Shown one piece after another: positions 1 through 12,500 of a DNA stretch of 64,000 nt. This stretch comes from Ectobius pallidus (taxonomy: Eukaryota > Arthropoda > Insecta > Blattodea > Ectobiidae): NCBI GenBank assembly GCA_964059195.1, contig CAXKWD010000014.1:1488001-1552000 (forward strand). The letters are read 5' to 3'. The position numbers and the translations under genes are program-made. How positions within the stretch are numbered: the first letter of the stretch is position 1; each line of letters opens with the position of its first letter. The notes below the pieces were generated by a model. It did not search any database and was not told the DNA's origin. It saw nothing but the letters and a program-made list of their open reading frames with translations.

Positions 1-3000
1 AGTTTTATAACACCTGACTGTTGCTTAGCAATGACATTTTGAATAAGAAACTGTAGCTTAGCAATGGCATCTCCAAATACGAAACTGTTGCCTAGCAATG
101 TCTTCTATAAGGAATAGCCTTTAATCCCTCAATGATCAATACATACAATGAAAATATCGGTGATATGCTAATGGCATAACAGGTGTTGTAAGTTTTTCCT
201 TAATAGAAAAGAATACTGTTGCCTAGCAATGAGTTTTAAAACACGAAAGTGTTGCCTAGCAATGCCATTTTAAACCGGAAACTGTTGCCTAGCAATGCCA
301 TAAAAAAGAACTGTTGTTTAGCAAAGTCATTTTTAAACACAATATTGCTACCTATTATAAACTTTTAAAAAATATACTGTTGCGTAGCAATGTCAATATC
401 AGACACAAATCTTTTACCTTTCAATGCATTTTTCATGTCGAAACTTTTTCCTAGCAATGTAATTTTTAAAGACAATTTGGCTGCCTAACAATGTAATTTT
501 TCTATCAGGAAAGGTTTGCCTAGCAATCCCAGTCTAAACCGGAAACTGTTGCCTAGCAATTAAGTTTTAAAACAGCTGACTCTTGCTTAGCAATGACATT
601 TTGAACATGAAACTGTAGCTTAGCAATGCCATCTCCAAATACGAAACTGTTGCCAGCAATGTCTTCTATAAGGAAAAGTTTTTGATCCTTCAATGATCAA
701 TACATACAATGAAAATATCGGTGATATGCTAATGTCAAAACATGGGTTGTAAATTTTACTTTAATAGAAAGAATACTGTTGCCTAGCATTGAGTTTTAAA
801 ACACGAAAGTGTTGCCTAGCAATGCCATTTTAAACCGGAAACTGTTGCCTAGCAATGCCATCAAAAAGAACTGTTGCTTAGCAATGTCATTTTTGAACAC
901 AATATTGCTACCTATTAAAAGCTTTTAAAAAAAGATACTGTTGCGTAGCAATGTCAATTTCTGACACGAAACCTTTACCTTTCAATGCATTTTCCCAAGT
1001 AGAAACTTCTTCCTAGCAATGTAATTTTTAAAGACAATTTGGCTGCCTATCAACGTAATTTTTCTATCACGAATGTTTTTCCTAGCCATGCCAGTCTAAA
1101 CCGGAAACTGTAGCCTAGCAATGAAGTTTTAAAACACCTGACTGTTGCTTAGCAATGACATTTTGAACAACAAACTGTAGCTTAGCAATGCCATCTCCAA
1201 ATACGAAACTGTTGCCTAGCAATGTCATCTATAAGGAATAGTTTTTAATCCTTCAATGATCAATACATACAACGAAAATATCGGTGATGTGCTAATGTCA
1301 AAACATGGGTTGTAAATTTTACTTTAATAGAAAGAATACTGTTGCCTAGCAATTACTTTTAAAACACCTAAGTGTTGCCTAGCAATGCCATTTTAAACCG
1401 GAAACTGTTGCCTAGCAATGTCCTCAAAAAGAACTGTTGCTTAGCAATGGCATTTTTAAACACAATATTGCTACCTATTAAAAGCTTTTAAAAAAAGATA
1501 CTGTTGCGTAGCAATGTCAATTTCTGACACGAAACCTTTACCTTTCAATGCATTTTTCAAATTCGAGACTTCTTCCTAGCAATGTAATTTTTAAAGACAA
1601 TTTGGCTACCTAAGAATGTAATTTTTCTATCACGAATGTTTTGCCTAGCCATGCCAGTCTAAACCGGAAACTGTTGCCTAGATATGAAGTTTTATAACAC
1701 CTGACTGTTGCTTAGCAATGACATTTTGAATAAGAAACTGTAGCTTAGCAATGGCATCTCCAAATACGAAACTGTTGCCTAGCAATGTCTTCTATAAGGA
1801 ATAGCCTTTAATCCCTCAATGATCAATACATACAATGAAAATATCGGTGATATGCTAATGGCATAACAGGGGTTGTAAGTTTTTCCTTAATAGAAAAGAA
1901 TACTGTTGCCTAGCAATGAGTTTTAAAACACGAAAGTGTTGCCTAGCAATGCCATTTTAAACCGGAAACTGTTGCCTAGCAATGCCATCAAAAAGAACTG
2001 TTGTTTAGCAAAGTCATTTTTAAACACAATATTGCTACCTATTATAAACTTTTAAAAAATATACCGTTGCGTAGCAATGTCAATATCAGACACAAATCTT
2101 TTACCTTTCAATGCATTTTTCATGTCGAAACTTTTTCCTAGCAATGTAATTTTTAAAGACAATTTGGCTGCCTAACAATGTAATTTTTCTATCAGGAAAG
2201 GTTTGCCTAGCAATCCCAGTCTAAACCGGAAACTGTTGCCTAGCAATTAAGTTTTAAAACAGCTGACTCTTGCTTAGCAATGACATTTTGAACATGAAAC
2301 TGTAGCTTAGCAATGCCATCTCCAAATACGAAACTGTTGCCAGCAATGTCTTCTATAAGGAAAAGTTTTTGATCCTTCAATGATCAATACATACAATGAA
2401 AATATCGGTGATATGCTAATGTCAAAACATGGGTTGTAAATTTTACTTTAATAGAAAGAATACTGTTGCCTAGCATTGAGTTTTAAAACACGAAAGTGTT
2501 GCCTAGCAATGCCATTTTAAACCGGAAACTGTTGCCTAGCAATGCCATCAAAAAGAACTGTTGCTTAGCAATGTAATTTTAAACACAATATTGCTACCTA
2601 TTATAAACTTTTAAATAATATACTGTTGCGTAGCAATGTCAATTTCAGACACGAAACTTTACCTTTCAATGCATTTATGAAAGTCGAAACTTTTTCCTAG
2701 CAATGTAATTTTTAAATACAATTTGACTGCCTAACAATGTAATTTTTCTATCACGAAAGTTTTCCCTAGCCATGCCAGTCTAAAAAGAAACTGTAGCCTA
2801 GCAATGAAGTTTTAAAACACCTGACTGTTGCTTAGCAATGACATTTTGAACAAGAAACTGTAGCTTAGCAATGCCATCTCCAAATACGAAACTGTTGCCT
2901 AGCAATGTCATCTATAAGGAATAGTTTTTAATCCCTCAATGATCAATACATACAATGAAAATATCGGTGATATGCTAATGGCAAAACATTGGTTGTAAAT

Positions 3001-3910
3001 TTTGCTTTAATAGAAAGAATACTGTTGCCTAGCAATGAGTTTTAAAACACGAAAGTGTTGCCTAGCAATGCCATTTTAAACCGCAAACTGTTGCCTAGCA
3101 ATGTCATCAAAAAGAACTGTTGCTTAGTAATGTCATTTTTAAACACAATATTGCTACATATTATAAACTTTTAAAAATATACTGTTGTGTAGCAATGTTA
3201 ATTTCAGACACCAAACTTTTACTTTTCAATGCATTTTTAAAAGTCTAAACGTTTTCCTAGCAATGTAATTTTTAAAGACAATTTGGCTGCTTAACAATGT
3301 AATTTTTCTATGACGAAAGTTTTGCCTAGCCATGCCAGTCTAAACCGGAAACTGTTGCCTAGCAATTAAGTTTTAAAACAAATGACTCTTGCTTAGCAAT
3401 GACATTTTGAACAACAAACTGTAGCTTAGCAATGCCATCTCCAAATACGAAACTGTTGCCTAGCAATGTCATCTATAACGAATAGTTTTTAATCCTTCAA
3501 TTATTAATAGATACAATGAAAAAATCGGTGATATGCTAATGTCAAAACATGGGTTGTAAATTTTACTTTAATAGAAAGAATACTGTTGCCTAGCAATGAG
3601 TTTTAAAACACGAAAGTGTTGCCTAGCAATGCCATTTTAAACCAGAAACTGTTGCCTAGCAATGTCATCAAAAAGAACTGTTGCTTAGCAATGTCATTTT
3701 TGAACACAATATTGCTACCTATTAAAAGCTTTTAAAAAAAGATACTGTTGCGTAGCAATGTCAATTTCTGATTCGAAACCTTTACCTTTCAATGCATTTT
3801 CCCAAGTAGAAACTTCTTCCTAGCAACGTAATTTTTAAAGACAATTTGGCTACCTAAGAATGTAATTTTTCTATCACGAATGTTTTGCCTAGCCATGCCA
3901 GTCTAAACCG

Positions 3911-3945
3911 GAAACTGTTGCCTAGCAATGAAGTTTTATAACACC
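3911..3945 (+). repeat. Example ~33-bp subrepeat (s1)
   Basis: The best match to the ancestral subrepeat: GAAACTGTTGCCTAGCAATG, then a 15-base A/T-rich tail. About 17 such units make each monomer, so the window holds roughly 1,900 in various states of decay. Subrepeat identity follows position: s1 resembles s1 of every other monomer more than it resembles s2-s17 of its own. This means the short tandem expanded first and the 17-unit block was amplified afterwards. Confidence 0.88.
3917..3929. promoter_or_regulatory. X-box-like dyad GTTGCCTAGCAAT (example copy)
   Basis: TTGC-CTA-GCAA at 3918-3928 is a perfect inverted repeat with a 3-base spacer. The 13-mer matches the RFX-family X-box pattern (GTNRCC, spacer of 0-3, RGYAAC) with a 1-base spacer and one mismatch, a final T for C. 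The same or a near-identical dyad occurs about eight times per monomer (s1, s2, s4, s8-s11, s13), roughly 900 times in the window. The dyad is seen directly. Binding by an RFX-type or other protein is inference. Confidence 0.5.
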
Positions 3946-4042
3946 TGACTGTTGCTTAGCAATGACATTTTGAATAAGAAACTGTAGCTTAGCAATGGCA
4001 TCTCCAAATACGAAACTGTTGCCTAGCAATGTCTTCTATAAG

Positions 4043-4140
4043 GAATAGCCTTTAATCCCTCAATGATCAATACATACAATGAAAATATCGGTGATATGCT
4101 AATGGCATAACAGGGGTTGTAATTTTTCCTTAATAGAAAA
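4043..4140. repeat. Core-less block s5-s7 (example copy)
   Basis: About 98 bases per monomer in which the subrepeat core has been lost. The segment from AATGATC through GGTGATATGCTAATG is nearly invariant, while its flanks carry the type-diagnostic changes: CCTTTAATCCCTC in A, TTTTTGATCCTTC in B, ACGAATAG in E, and then GGCATAAC (A), GTCAAAAC (B, C, E) or GGCAAAAC (D). It contains the TGATCA palindrome, changed to TTATTA in the monomers at 3499, 23171 and 25976. It is the most useful stretch for phasing and typing the array. Confidence 0.8.
4085..4097. promoter_or_regulatory. Once-per-monomer dyad ATATC-GGT-GATAT (example copy)
   Basis: A perfect inverted repeat with 5-base arms and a 3-base loop in s6, about 23 bases downstream of the AATGATC landmark. 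It recurs almost unchanged in nearly all monomers. A G in the right arm (GATGTGC) breaks it at about 1288, 8024, 21522 and 36687, and monomer 113 has ATATT at about 62728. It lies in s5-s7, the part of the monomer without TTGC-N3-GCAA dyads, so it is a separate element. A binding role is inferred only from symmetry and conservation. Confidence 0.45.
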
Positions 4141-6714
4141 GAATACTGTTGGCTAGCAATGAGTTTTAAAACACGAAAGTGTTGCCTAGCAATGCCATTT
4201 TAAACCGGAAACTGTTGCCTAGCAATGCCATCAAAAAGAACTGTTGTTTAGCAAAGTCATTTTTAAACACAATATTGCTACCTATTATAAACTTTTAAAA
4301 AATATACTGTTGCGTAGCAATGTCAATATCAGACACAAATCTTTTACCTTTCAATGCATTTTTCATGTCGAAACTTTTTCCTAGCAATGTAATTTTTAAA
4401 GACAATTTGGCTGCCTAACAATGTAATTTTTCTATCAGGAAAGGTTTGCCTAGCAATCCCAGTCTAAACCGGAAACTGTTGCCTAGCAATTAAGTTTTAA
4501 AACAGCTGACTCTTGCTTAGCAATGACATTTTGAACATGAAACTGTAGCTTAGCAATGCCATCTCCAAATACGAAACTGTTGCCAGCAATGTCTTCTATA
4601 AGGAAAAGTTTTTGATCCTTCAATGATCAATACATACAATGAAAATATCGGTGATATGCTAATGTCAAAACATGGGTTGTAAATTTTACTTTAATAGAAA
4701 GAATACTGTTGCCTAGCATTGAGTTTTAAAACACGAAAGTGTTGCCTAGCAATGCCATTTTAAACCGGAAAGTGTTGCCTAGCAATGCCATCAAAAAGAA
4801 CTGTTGCTTAGCAATGTAATTTTAAACACAATATTGCTACCTATTATAAACTTTTAAATAATATACTGTTGCATAGCAATGTCAATTTCTGACCTGAAAC
4901 CTTTACCTTTCAATGCATTTTCCCAAGTAGAAACTTCTTCCTAGCAATGTAATTTTTAAAGACAATTTGGCGGCCTATCAACGTAATTTTTCTATCACGA
5001 ATGTTTTTCCTAGCCATGCCAGTCTAAACCGGAAACTGTAGCCTAGCAATGAAGTTTTAAAACACCTGACTGTTGCTTAGCAATGACATTTTGAACAACA
5101 AACTGTAGCTTAGCAATGCCATCTCCAAATACGAAACTGTTGCCTAGCAATGTCATCTATAAGGAATAGTTTTTAATCCTTCAATGATCAATACATACAA
5201 TGAAAATATCGGTGATATGCTAATGTCAGAACATGGGTTGTAAATTTTACTTTAATAGAAAGAATACTGTTGCTTAGCAATTAGTTTTAAAACACGAAAG
5301 TGTTGCCTAGCAATGCCATTTTAAACCGGAAACTGTTGCCTAGCAATGTCCTCAAAAAGAACTGTTGCTTAGCAATGGCATTTTTAAACACAATATTGCT
5401 ACCTATTAAAAGCTTTTAAAAAAAGATACTGTTGCGTAGCAATGTCAATTTCTGACACGAAACCTTTACCTTTCAATGCATTTTTCAAATTCGAAACTTC
5501 TTCCTAGCAATGTAATTTTTAAAGACAATTTGGCTACCTAAGAATGTAATTTTTCTATCACGAATGTTTTGCCTAGCCATGCCAGTCTAAACCGGAAACT
5601 GTTGCCTAGCAATGAAGTTTTATAACACCTGACTGTTGCTTAGCAATGACATTTTGAATAAGAAACTGTAGCTTAGCAATGGCATCTCCAAATACGAAAC
5701 TGTTGCCTAGCAATGTCTTCTATAAGGAATAGCCTTTAATCCCTCAATGATCAATACATACAATGAAAATATCGGTGATATGCTAATGGCATAACAGGGG
5801 TTGTAAGTTTTTCCTTAATAGAAAAGAATACTGTTGCCTATCAATGAGTTTTAAAACACGAAAGTTTTGCCTAGCAATGCCATTTTAAACCGGAAACTGT
5901 TGCCTAGCAATGCCATCAAAAAGAACTGTTGTTTAGCAAAGTCATTTTTAAACACAATATTGCTACCTATTATAAACTTTTAAAAAATATACTGTTGCGT
6001 AGCAATGTCAATATCAGACACAAATCTTTTACCTTTCAATGCATTTTTCATGTCGAAACTTTTTCCTAGCAATGTAATTTTTAAAGACAATTTGGCTGTC
6101 TAACAATGCAATATTTCTATCAGGAAAGGTTTGCCTAGCAATCCCAGTCTAAACCGGAAACTGTTGCCTAGCAATTAAGTTTTAAAACAGCTGACTCTTG
6201 CTTAGCAATGACATTTTGAACATGAAACTGTAGCTTAGGAATGCCATCTCCAAATACGAAACTGTTGCCAGCAATGTCTTCTATAAGGAAAAGTTTTTGA
6301 TCCTTCAATGATCAATACATACAATGAAAATATCGGTGATATGCTAATGTCAAAACATGGGTTGTAAATTTTACTTTAATAGAAAGAATACTGTTGCCTA
6401 GCATTGAGTTTTAAAACACGAAAGTGTTGCCAAGCAATGCCATTTTAAACCGGAAACTGTTGCCTAGCAATGCCATCAAAAAGAACTGTTGCTTAGCAAT
6501 GTAATTTTAAACACAATATTTCTACCTATTATAAACTTTTAAATAATATACTGTTGCGTAGCAATGTCAATTTCAGACACGAAACTTTACCTTTCAATGA
6601 ATTTTTGAAAGTCGAAACTTTTTCCTAGCAATGTAATTTTTAAATACAATTTGACTGCCTAACAATGTAATTTTTCTATCACGAAAGTTTTCCCTAGCCA
6701 TGCCAGTCTAAAAG

Positions 6715-9527
6715 GAAACTGTTGCCTAGCAATGAAGTTTTAAAACACCTGACTGTTGCTTAGCAATGACATTTCGAATTAGAAACTGTAGCTTAGCAAT
6801 GCCATCTCCAAATACGAAACTGTTGCCTAGCAATGTCATCTATAAGGAATAGCCTTTAATCCCTCAATGATCAATACATACAATGAAAATATCGGTGATA
6901 TGATAATGGCATAACAGGGGTTGTAAATTTTTCTTTAATAGAAAAGAATACTGTTGCCTAGCAATGAGTTTTAAAACACGAAAGTGTTGCCTAGCAATGC
7001 CATTTTAAACCGCAAACTGTTGCCTAGCAATGCCATCAAAAAGAACTGTTGATTAGCAAAGTCATTTTTAAACACAATATTGCTACCTATTAAAAACTTT
7101 TAAAAAATATACTGTTGCGTAGCAATGTCAATATCAGACACAAATCTTTTACCTTTCAATGCGTTTTTCATGTCGAGACTTTTTCCTAGCAATGTAATTT
7201 TTAAAGACAATTTGGCTGCTTAACAATGTAATTTTTCTATGACGAAAGTTTTGTCTAGCCATGCCAGTCTAAACCGGAAACTGCTGCCTAGCAATTAAGT
7301 TTTAAAACAACTGACTCTTGCTTAGCAATGACATTTTGAACAAGAAACTGTAGCTTAGCAATGCCATCTCCAAATACGAAACTGTTGCCTAGCAAAGTCA
7401 TCTATAACGAATAGTTTTTAATCCTTCAATGATCAATAGATACAATGAAAATATCGGTGATATGCTAATGTCAAAACATGGGTTGTAAATTTTACTTTAA
7501 TAGAAAGAATACTGTTGCCTAGCAATGAGTTTTAAAACACGAAAGTGTTGCCTAGCAATGCCATTTTAAACCAGAAACTGTTGCCTAGCAATGTCATCAA
7601 AAAGAACTGTTGCTTAGCAATGTCATTTTTGAACACAATATTGCTACCTATTAAAAGCTTTTAAAAAAAGATACTGTTGCGTAGCAATGTCAATTTCTGA
7701 CACGAAACCTTTACCTTTCAATGCATTTTCCTAAGTAGAAACTTCTTCCTAGCAATGTAATTTTTAAAGACAATTTGGCTGCCTATCAACGTAATTTTTC
7801 TATCACGAATGTTTTTCCTAGCCATGCCAGTCTAAACCGGAAACTGTAGCCTAGCAATGAAGTTTTAAAACACCTGACTGTTGCTTAGCAATGACATTTT
7901 GAACAACAAACTGTAGCTTAGCAATGCCATCTCCAAATACGAAACTGTTGCCTAGCAATGTCATCTATAAGGAATAGTTTTTAATCCTTCAATGATCAAT
8001 ACATACAACGAAAATATCGGTGATGTGCTAATGTCAAAACATGGGTTGTAAATTTTACTTTAATAGAAAGAATACTGTTGCCTAGCAATTAGTTTTAAAA
8101 CACGAAAGTGTTGCCTAGCAATGCCATTTTAAACCGGAAACTGTTGCCTAGCAATGTCCTCAAAAAGAACTGTTGCTTAGCAATGGCATTTTTAAACACA
8201 ATATTGCTACCTATTAAAAGCTTTTAAAAAAAGATACTGTTGCGTAGCAATGTCAATTTCTGACACGAAACCTTTACCTTTCAATGCATTTTTCAAATTC
8301 GAAACTTCTTCCTAGCAATGTAATTTTTAAAGACAATTTGGCTACCTAAGAATGTAATTTTTCTATCACGAATGTTTTGCCTAGCCATGCCAGTCTAAAC
8401 CGGAAACTGTTGCCTAGCAATGAAGTTTTATAACACCTGACTGTTGCTTAGCAATGACATTTTGAATAAGAAACTGTAGCTTAGCAATGGCATCTCCAAA
8501 TACGAAACTGTTGCCTAGCAATGTCTTCTATAAGGAATAGCCTTTAATCCCTCAATGATCAATACATACAATGAAAATATCGGTGATATGCTAATGGCAT
8601 AACAGGGGTTGTAAATTTTTCTTTAATAGAAAAGAATACTGTTGCCTAGCAATGAGTTTTAAAACACGAAAGTGTTGCCTAGCAATGCCATTTTAAACAG
8701 GAAACTGTTGCCTAGCAATGCCATCAAAAAGAACTGTTGATTAGCAATGTAATTTTTGAACACAAAATTGCTACCTATTTAAAGCTTTTAAAAAAAGATA
8801 CTGTTGCGTAGCAATGTCAATTTCTGACACGAAACCTTTACCTTTCAATGCATTTTCCAAAGTCGAAACTTCTTCCTAGCAATGTAATTTTTAAAGACAA
8901 TTTGGCTGCATATCAACGTAATTTTTCTATCACGAATGTTTTTCCTAGCCATGCCAGTCTAAACCGGAAACTGTAGCATAGCAATGAAGTTTTAAAACAC
9001 CTGACTGTTGCTTAGCAATGACATTTAGAACAAGAAACTGTAGCTTAGCAATGCCATCTCCAAATACGAAACTGTTGCCTAGCAATGTCATCTATAAGGA
9101 ATAGTTTTTAATCCTTCAATGATCAATAGATACAATGAAAATATCGGTGATATGGTAATGTCAAACCATGGGTTGTAAATTTTACTTTAATAGAAAGAAT
9201 ACTGTTGCCTAGCAATGAGTTTTAAAACACGAAAGTGTTGCCGAGCAATGCCATTTTAAACCGGAAACTGTGGCCTAGCAATGCCATCAAAAAGAACTGT
9301 TGCTTAGCAATGTAATTTTAAACACAATATTGCTACCTATTATAAACTTTTAAATAATATACTGTTGCGTAGTAATGTCAATTTTAGACACGAAACTTTT
9401 ACATTTCAATGCATTTATGAAAGTCGAAACTTTTTCCTAGCAATGTAATTTTTAAATACAATTTGACTGCCTAACAATGTAATTTTTCTATCACGAAAGG
9501 TTTGCCTAGCAATGCCAGTCTAAACCG
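6715..9527 (+). repeat. Monomers 13-17, order A' E C A'' F
   Basis: Landmarks at 6866, 7428, 7991, 8554, 9118. A' carries GATAATGGCATAAC and GATTAGCAAAGTC. A'' has a type A head but TGTAAATTTTTC and an s11 reading GATTAGCAATGTAA. F is marked by GATATGGTAATG, CAAACCATGG and GTTGCCGAGC. Monomers 12-14 recur as 51-53 at offset 21,916. Monomers 15-16 recur as 66-67 at offset 28,663. The C monomer at 7991 has the rare GATGTGC that breaks the ATATC-GGT-GATAT dyad. Confidence 0.8.
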
Positions 9528-12500
9528 GAAACTGTTGCCTAGCAATTAAGTTTTAAAACAGCTGACTCTTGCTTAGCAATGAGATTTTGAACATGAAACT
9601 GTAACTTAGCAATGCCATCTCCAAATACGAAACTGTTGCCTAGCAATGTCTTCTATAAGGAAAAGTTTTTGATCCTTCAATGATCAATACATACAATGAA
9701 AATATCGGTGATATGCTAATGTCAAAACATGGGTTGTAAATTTTACTTTAATAGAAAGAATACTGCTGCCTAGCAATGAGTTTTAAAACACGAAAGTGTT
9801 GCCTGGCAATGCCATTTTAAACCAGAAACTGTTGCCTAGCAATTTCATCAAAAAGAACTGTTGCTTAGCAATGTCATTTTTTAACACAATATTGCTACCT
9901 ATTTAAAGCTTTTAAAAAAAGATACTGTTGCGTAGCAATGTCAATTTCTGACACGAAACCTTTACTTTTCAATGCATTTTCCAAAGTCGAAACTTCTTCC
10001 TAGCAATGTAATTTTTAAAGACAATTTGGCTGCCTATCAATGTAATTTTTCAATCACAAATGTTTTGCCTAACCATGCCAGTCTAAACCGGAAACTGTTG
10101 CCTAGCAATGAAGTTTTAAAACACCTGACTGTTGCTTAGCAATGACATTTTGAATAAGAAACTGTAGCTTAGCAATGCCATCTCCAAATACGAAACAGTT
10201 GCCTAGCAATGTCATCTATAAGCAATAGCCTTTAATCCCTCAATGATCAATACATACAATGAAAATATCGGTGATATGCTAATGGCATAACAGGGGTTGT
10301 AAATTTTTCTTTAATAGAAAAGAATACTGTTGCCTAGCAATGAGTTTTAAAACACGAAAGTGTTGCCTAGCAATGCCATTTTAAACAGGAAACTGTTGCC
10401 TAGCAATGCCATAAAAAAGAACTGTTGATTAGCAATGTAATTTTTGAACACAATATTGCTACCTATTTAAAGCTTTTAAAAAAATATACTGTTGCGTAGC
10501 AATGTCAATTTCTGACACGAAACCTTTACCTTTCGATGCATTTTCCAAAGTCGAAACTTCTTCCTAGCAATGTAATTTTTAAAGACAATTTGGCTGCATA
10601 TCAACGTAATTTTTCTATCACGAATGTTTTTCCTAGCCATGCCAGTCTAAACCGGAAACTGTAGCATAGCAATGAAGTTTTAAAACACCTGACTGTTGCT
10701 TAGCAATGACATTTTGAACAAGACACTGTAGCTTAGCAATGCCATCTCCAAATACAAAACTGTTGCCTAGCAATGTCATCTATAAGGAATAGTTTTTAAT
10801 CCCTCAATGATCAATACATACAATGAAAATATCGGTGATATGCTAATGGCAAAACATGGGTTGTAAATTTTGCTTTAATAGAAAGAATACTGTTGCCTAG
10901 CAATGAGTTTTAAAACACGAAAGTGTTGCCTAGCAATGCCATTTTAAACCGCAAACTGTTGCCTAGCAATGTCATCAAAAAGAACTGTTGCTTAGTAATG
11001 TCATTTTTAAACACAATATTGCTACCTATTATAAACTTTTAAAAATATACTGTTGTGTAGCAATGTTAATTTCAGACACCAAACTTTTACTTTTCAATGC
11101 ATTTTTAAAAGTCGAAACGTTTTCCTAGCAATCTAATTTTTAAAGACAATTTGGCTGCTTAACAATGTAATTTTTCTATGACGAAAGTTTTGCCTAGCCA
11201 TGCCAGTCTAAACCGGAAACTGTTGCCTAGCAATTAAGTTTTAAAACACCTGACTCTTGCTTAGCAATGACATTTTGAACATGAAACTGTAGCTTAGCAA
11301 TGCCATCTCCAAATACCAAACTGTTGCCTAGCAATGTCATCTATAAGGAATAGTTTTTAATCCTTCAATGATCAATACATACAATGAAATTATCGGTGAT
11401 ATGCTAATGTCAAAACATGGGTTGTAAATTTTACTTTAATAGAAAGAATACTGTTGCCTAGCAATTAGTTTTAAAACACGAAAGTGTTGCCTAGCAATGC
11501 CATTTTAAACCGGAAACTGTTGCCTAGCAATGTCCTCAAAAAGAACTGTTGCTTAGCAATGGCATTTTTAAACACAATATTGCTACCTATTAAAAGCTTT
11601 TAAAAAAAGATACTGTTGCGTAGCAATGTCAATTTCTGAAACGAAAACTTTACCTTTCAATGCATTTTTCAAATTCGAAACTTCTTCCTAGTAATGTAAT
11701 TTTTAAAGACAATTTGGCTACCTAACAATGTAATTTTTCTATCACGAATGTTTTGCCTAGCCATGCCAGTCTAAACCGGAAACTGTTGCCTAGCAATGAA
11801 GTTTTATAACACCTGACTGTTGCTTAGCAATGACATTTTGAATAAGAAACTGTAGCTTAGCAATGCCATCTCCAAATACGAAACTGTTGCCTAGCAATGT
11901 CATCTATAAGGAATAGTTTTTAATCCCTCAATGATCAATACATACAATGAAAATATCGGTGATATGCTAATGGCAAAACATTGGTTGTAAATTTTGCTTT
12001 AATAGAAAGAATACTGTTGCCTAGCAATGAGTTTTAAAACACGAAAGTGTTGCCTAGCAATGCCATTTTAAACCGCAAACTGTTGCCTAGCAATGTCATC
12101 AAAAAGAACTGTTGCTTAGTAATGTCATTTTTAAACACAATATTGCTACATATTATAAACTTTTAAAAATATACTGTTGTGTAGCAATGTTAATTTCTGA
12201 CACTAAACTTTTACTTTTCAATGCATTTTCAAAAGTCGAAACGTTTTCCTAGCAATGTAATTTTTAAAGACAATTTGGCTGCTTAACAATGTAATTTTTC
12301 TATGACGAAAGTTTTGCCTAGCCATGCCAGTCTAAACCGGAAACTGTTGCCTAGCAATTAAGTTTTAAAACAACTGACTCTTGCTTAGCAATGACATTTT
12401 GAACAACAAACTGTAGCTTAGCAATGCCATCTCCAAATACGAAACTGTTGCCTAGCAATGTCATCTATAACGAATAGTTTTTAATCCTTCAATGATCAAT

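Larger units (their letters stand above)
3911..4471 (+). repeat. Reference monomer (type A, 561 bp) with its 17 subrepeats
   Basis: A well-preserved monomer used here to define the internal map. Subrepeat (s) starts are s1 3911, s2 3946, s3 3978, s4 4012, s5 4043, s6 4081, s7 4114, s8 4141, s9 4175, s10 4208, s11 4238, s12 4271, s13 4304, s14 4337, s15 4370, s16 4404, s17 4439. Lengths are 27-38 bp, mean 33. The core TTGCNTAGCAA is intact in s1, s2, s4, s8, s9, s10, s11 and s13 of the general consensus; this copy has TTGGCTAGCAA in s8 and TTGTTTAGCAA in s11. It is altered in s3 and s14-s17 and unrecognisable or nearly so in s5-s7 and s12. Every other monomer follows this order. Its start is 151 bases before the AATGATC landmark, or 150 in type B monomers that carry GTTGCCAGC in s4. 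Confidence 0.9.
1..6714 (+). repeat. Monomers 1-12, order A B C A B D E A B C A B
   Basis: Landmarks at 131, 692, 1255, 1818, 2379, 2938, 3499, 4062, 4622, 5183, 5746, 6307. Type A is marked by GGCATAACAG, TTTAGCAAAGTC and ATATCAGACACAAATC. Type B is marked by GCATTGAG and TTTCCCTAGCC, usually with GTTGCCAGC. Type C is marked by CAATTAG and GTCCTCAAAAAG, type D by ACATTGG and TGTGTAGCAATGTTAAT, and type E by ATAACGAATAG and AATAGATAC. Monomer 2 has a B head and an E-like tail (switch about 850-890), and monomer 9 likewise (about 4870-4890). Monomer 4 has the odd CCTAGATATG at 1678, shared only with 21350. The string is repeated at 42.4-47.6 kb. Confidence 0.85.

Noticed and set aside
943..960. 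AAGCTTTTAAAAAAAG in s12 as a promoter or terminator-like A-tract
   Set aside because: It is a normal variant of subrepeat 12 found in type C and E monomers throughout the array, with nothing to transcribe nearby.
4164..4173. GTTTTAAAAC-type palindrome in s8 (also s1) as an operator
   Set aside because: It is a short AT palindrome in the subrepeat tail that recurs in nearly every monomer; it is low-complexity and has no associated gene, so it is kept only as part of the repeat.
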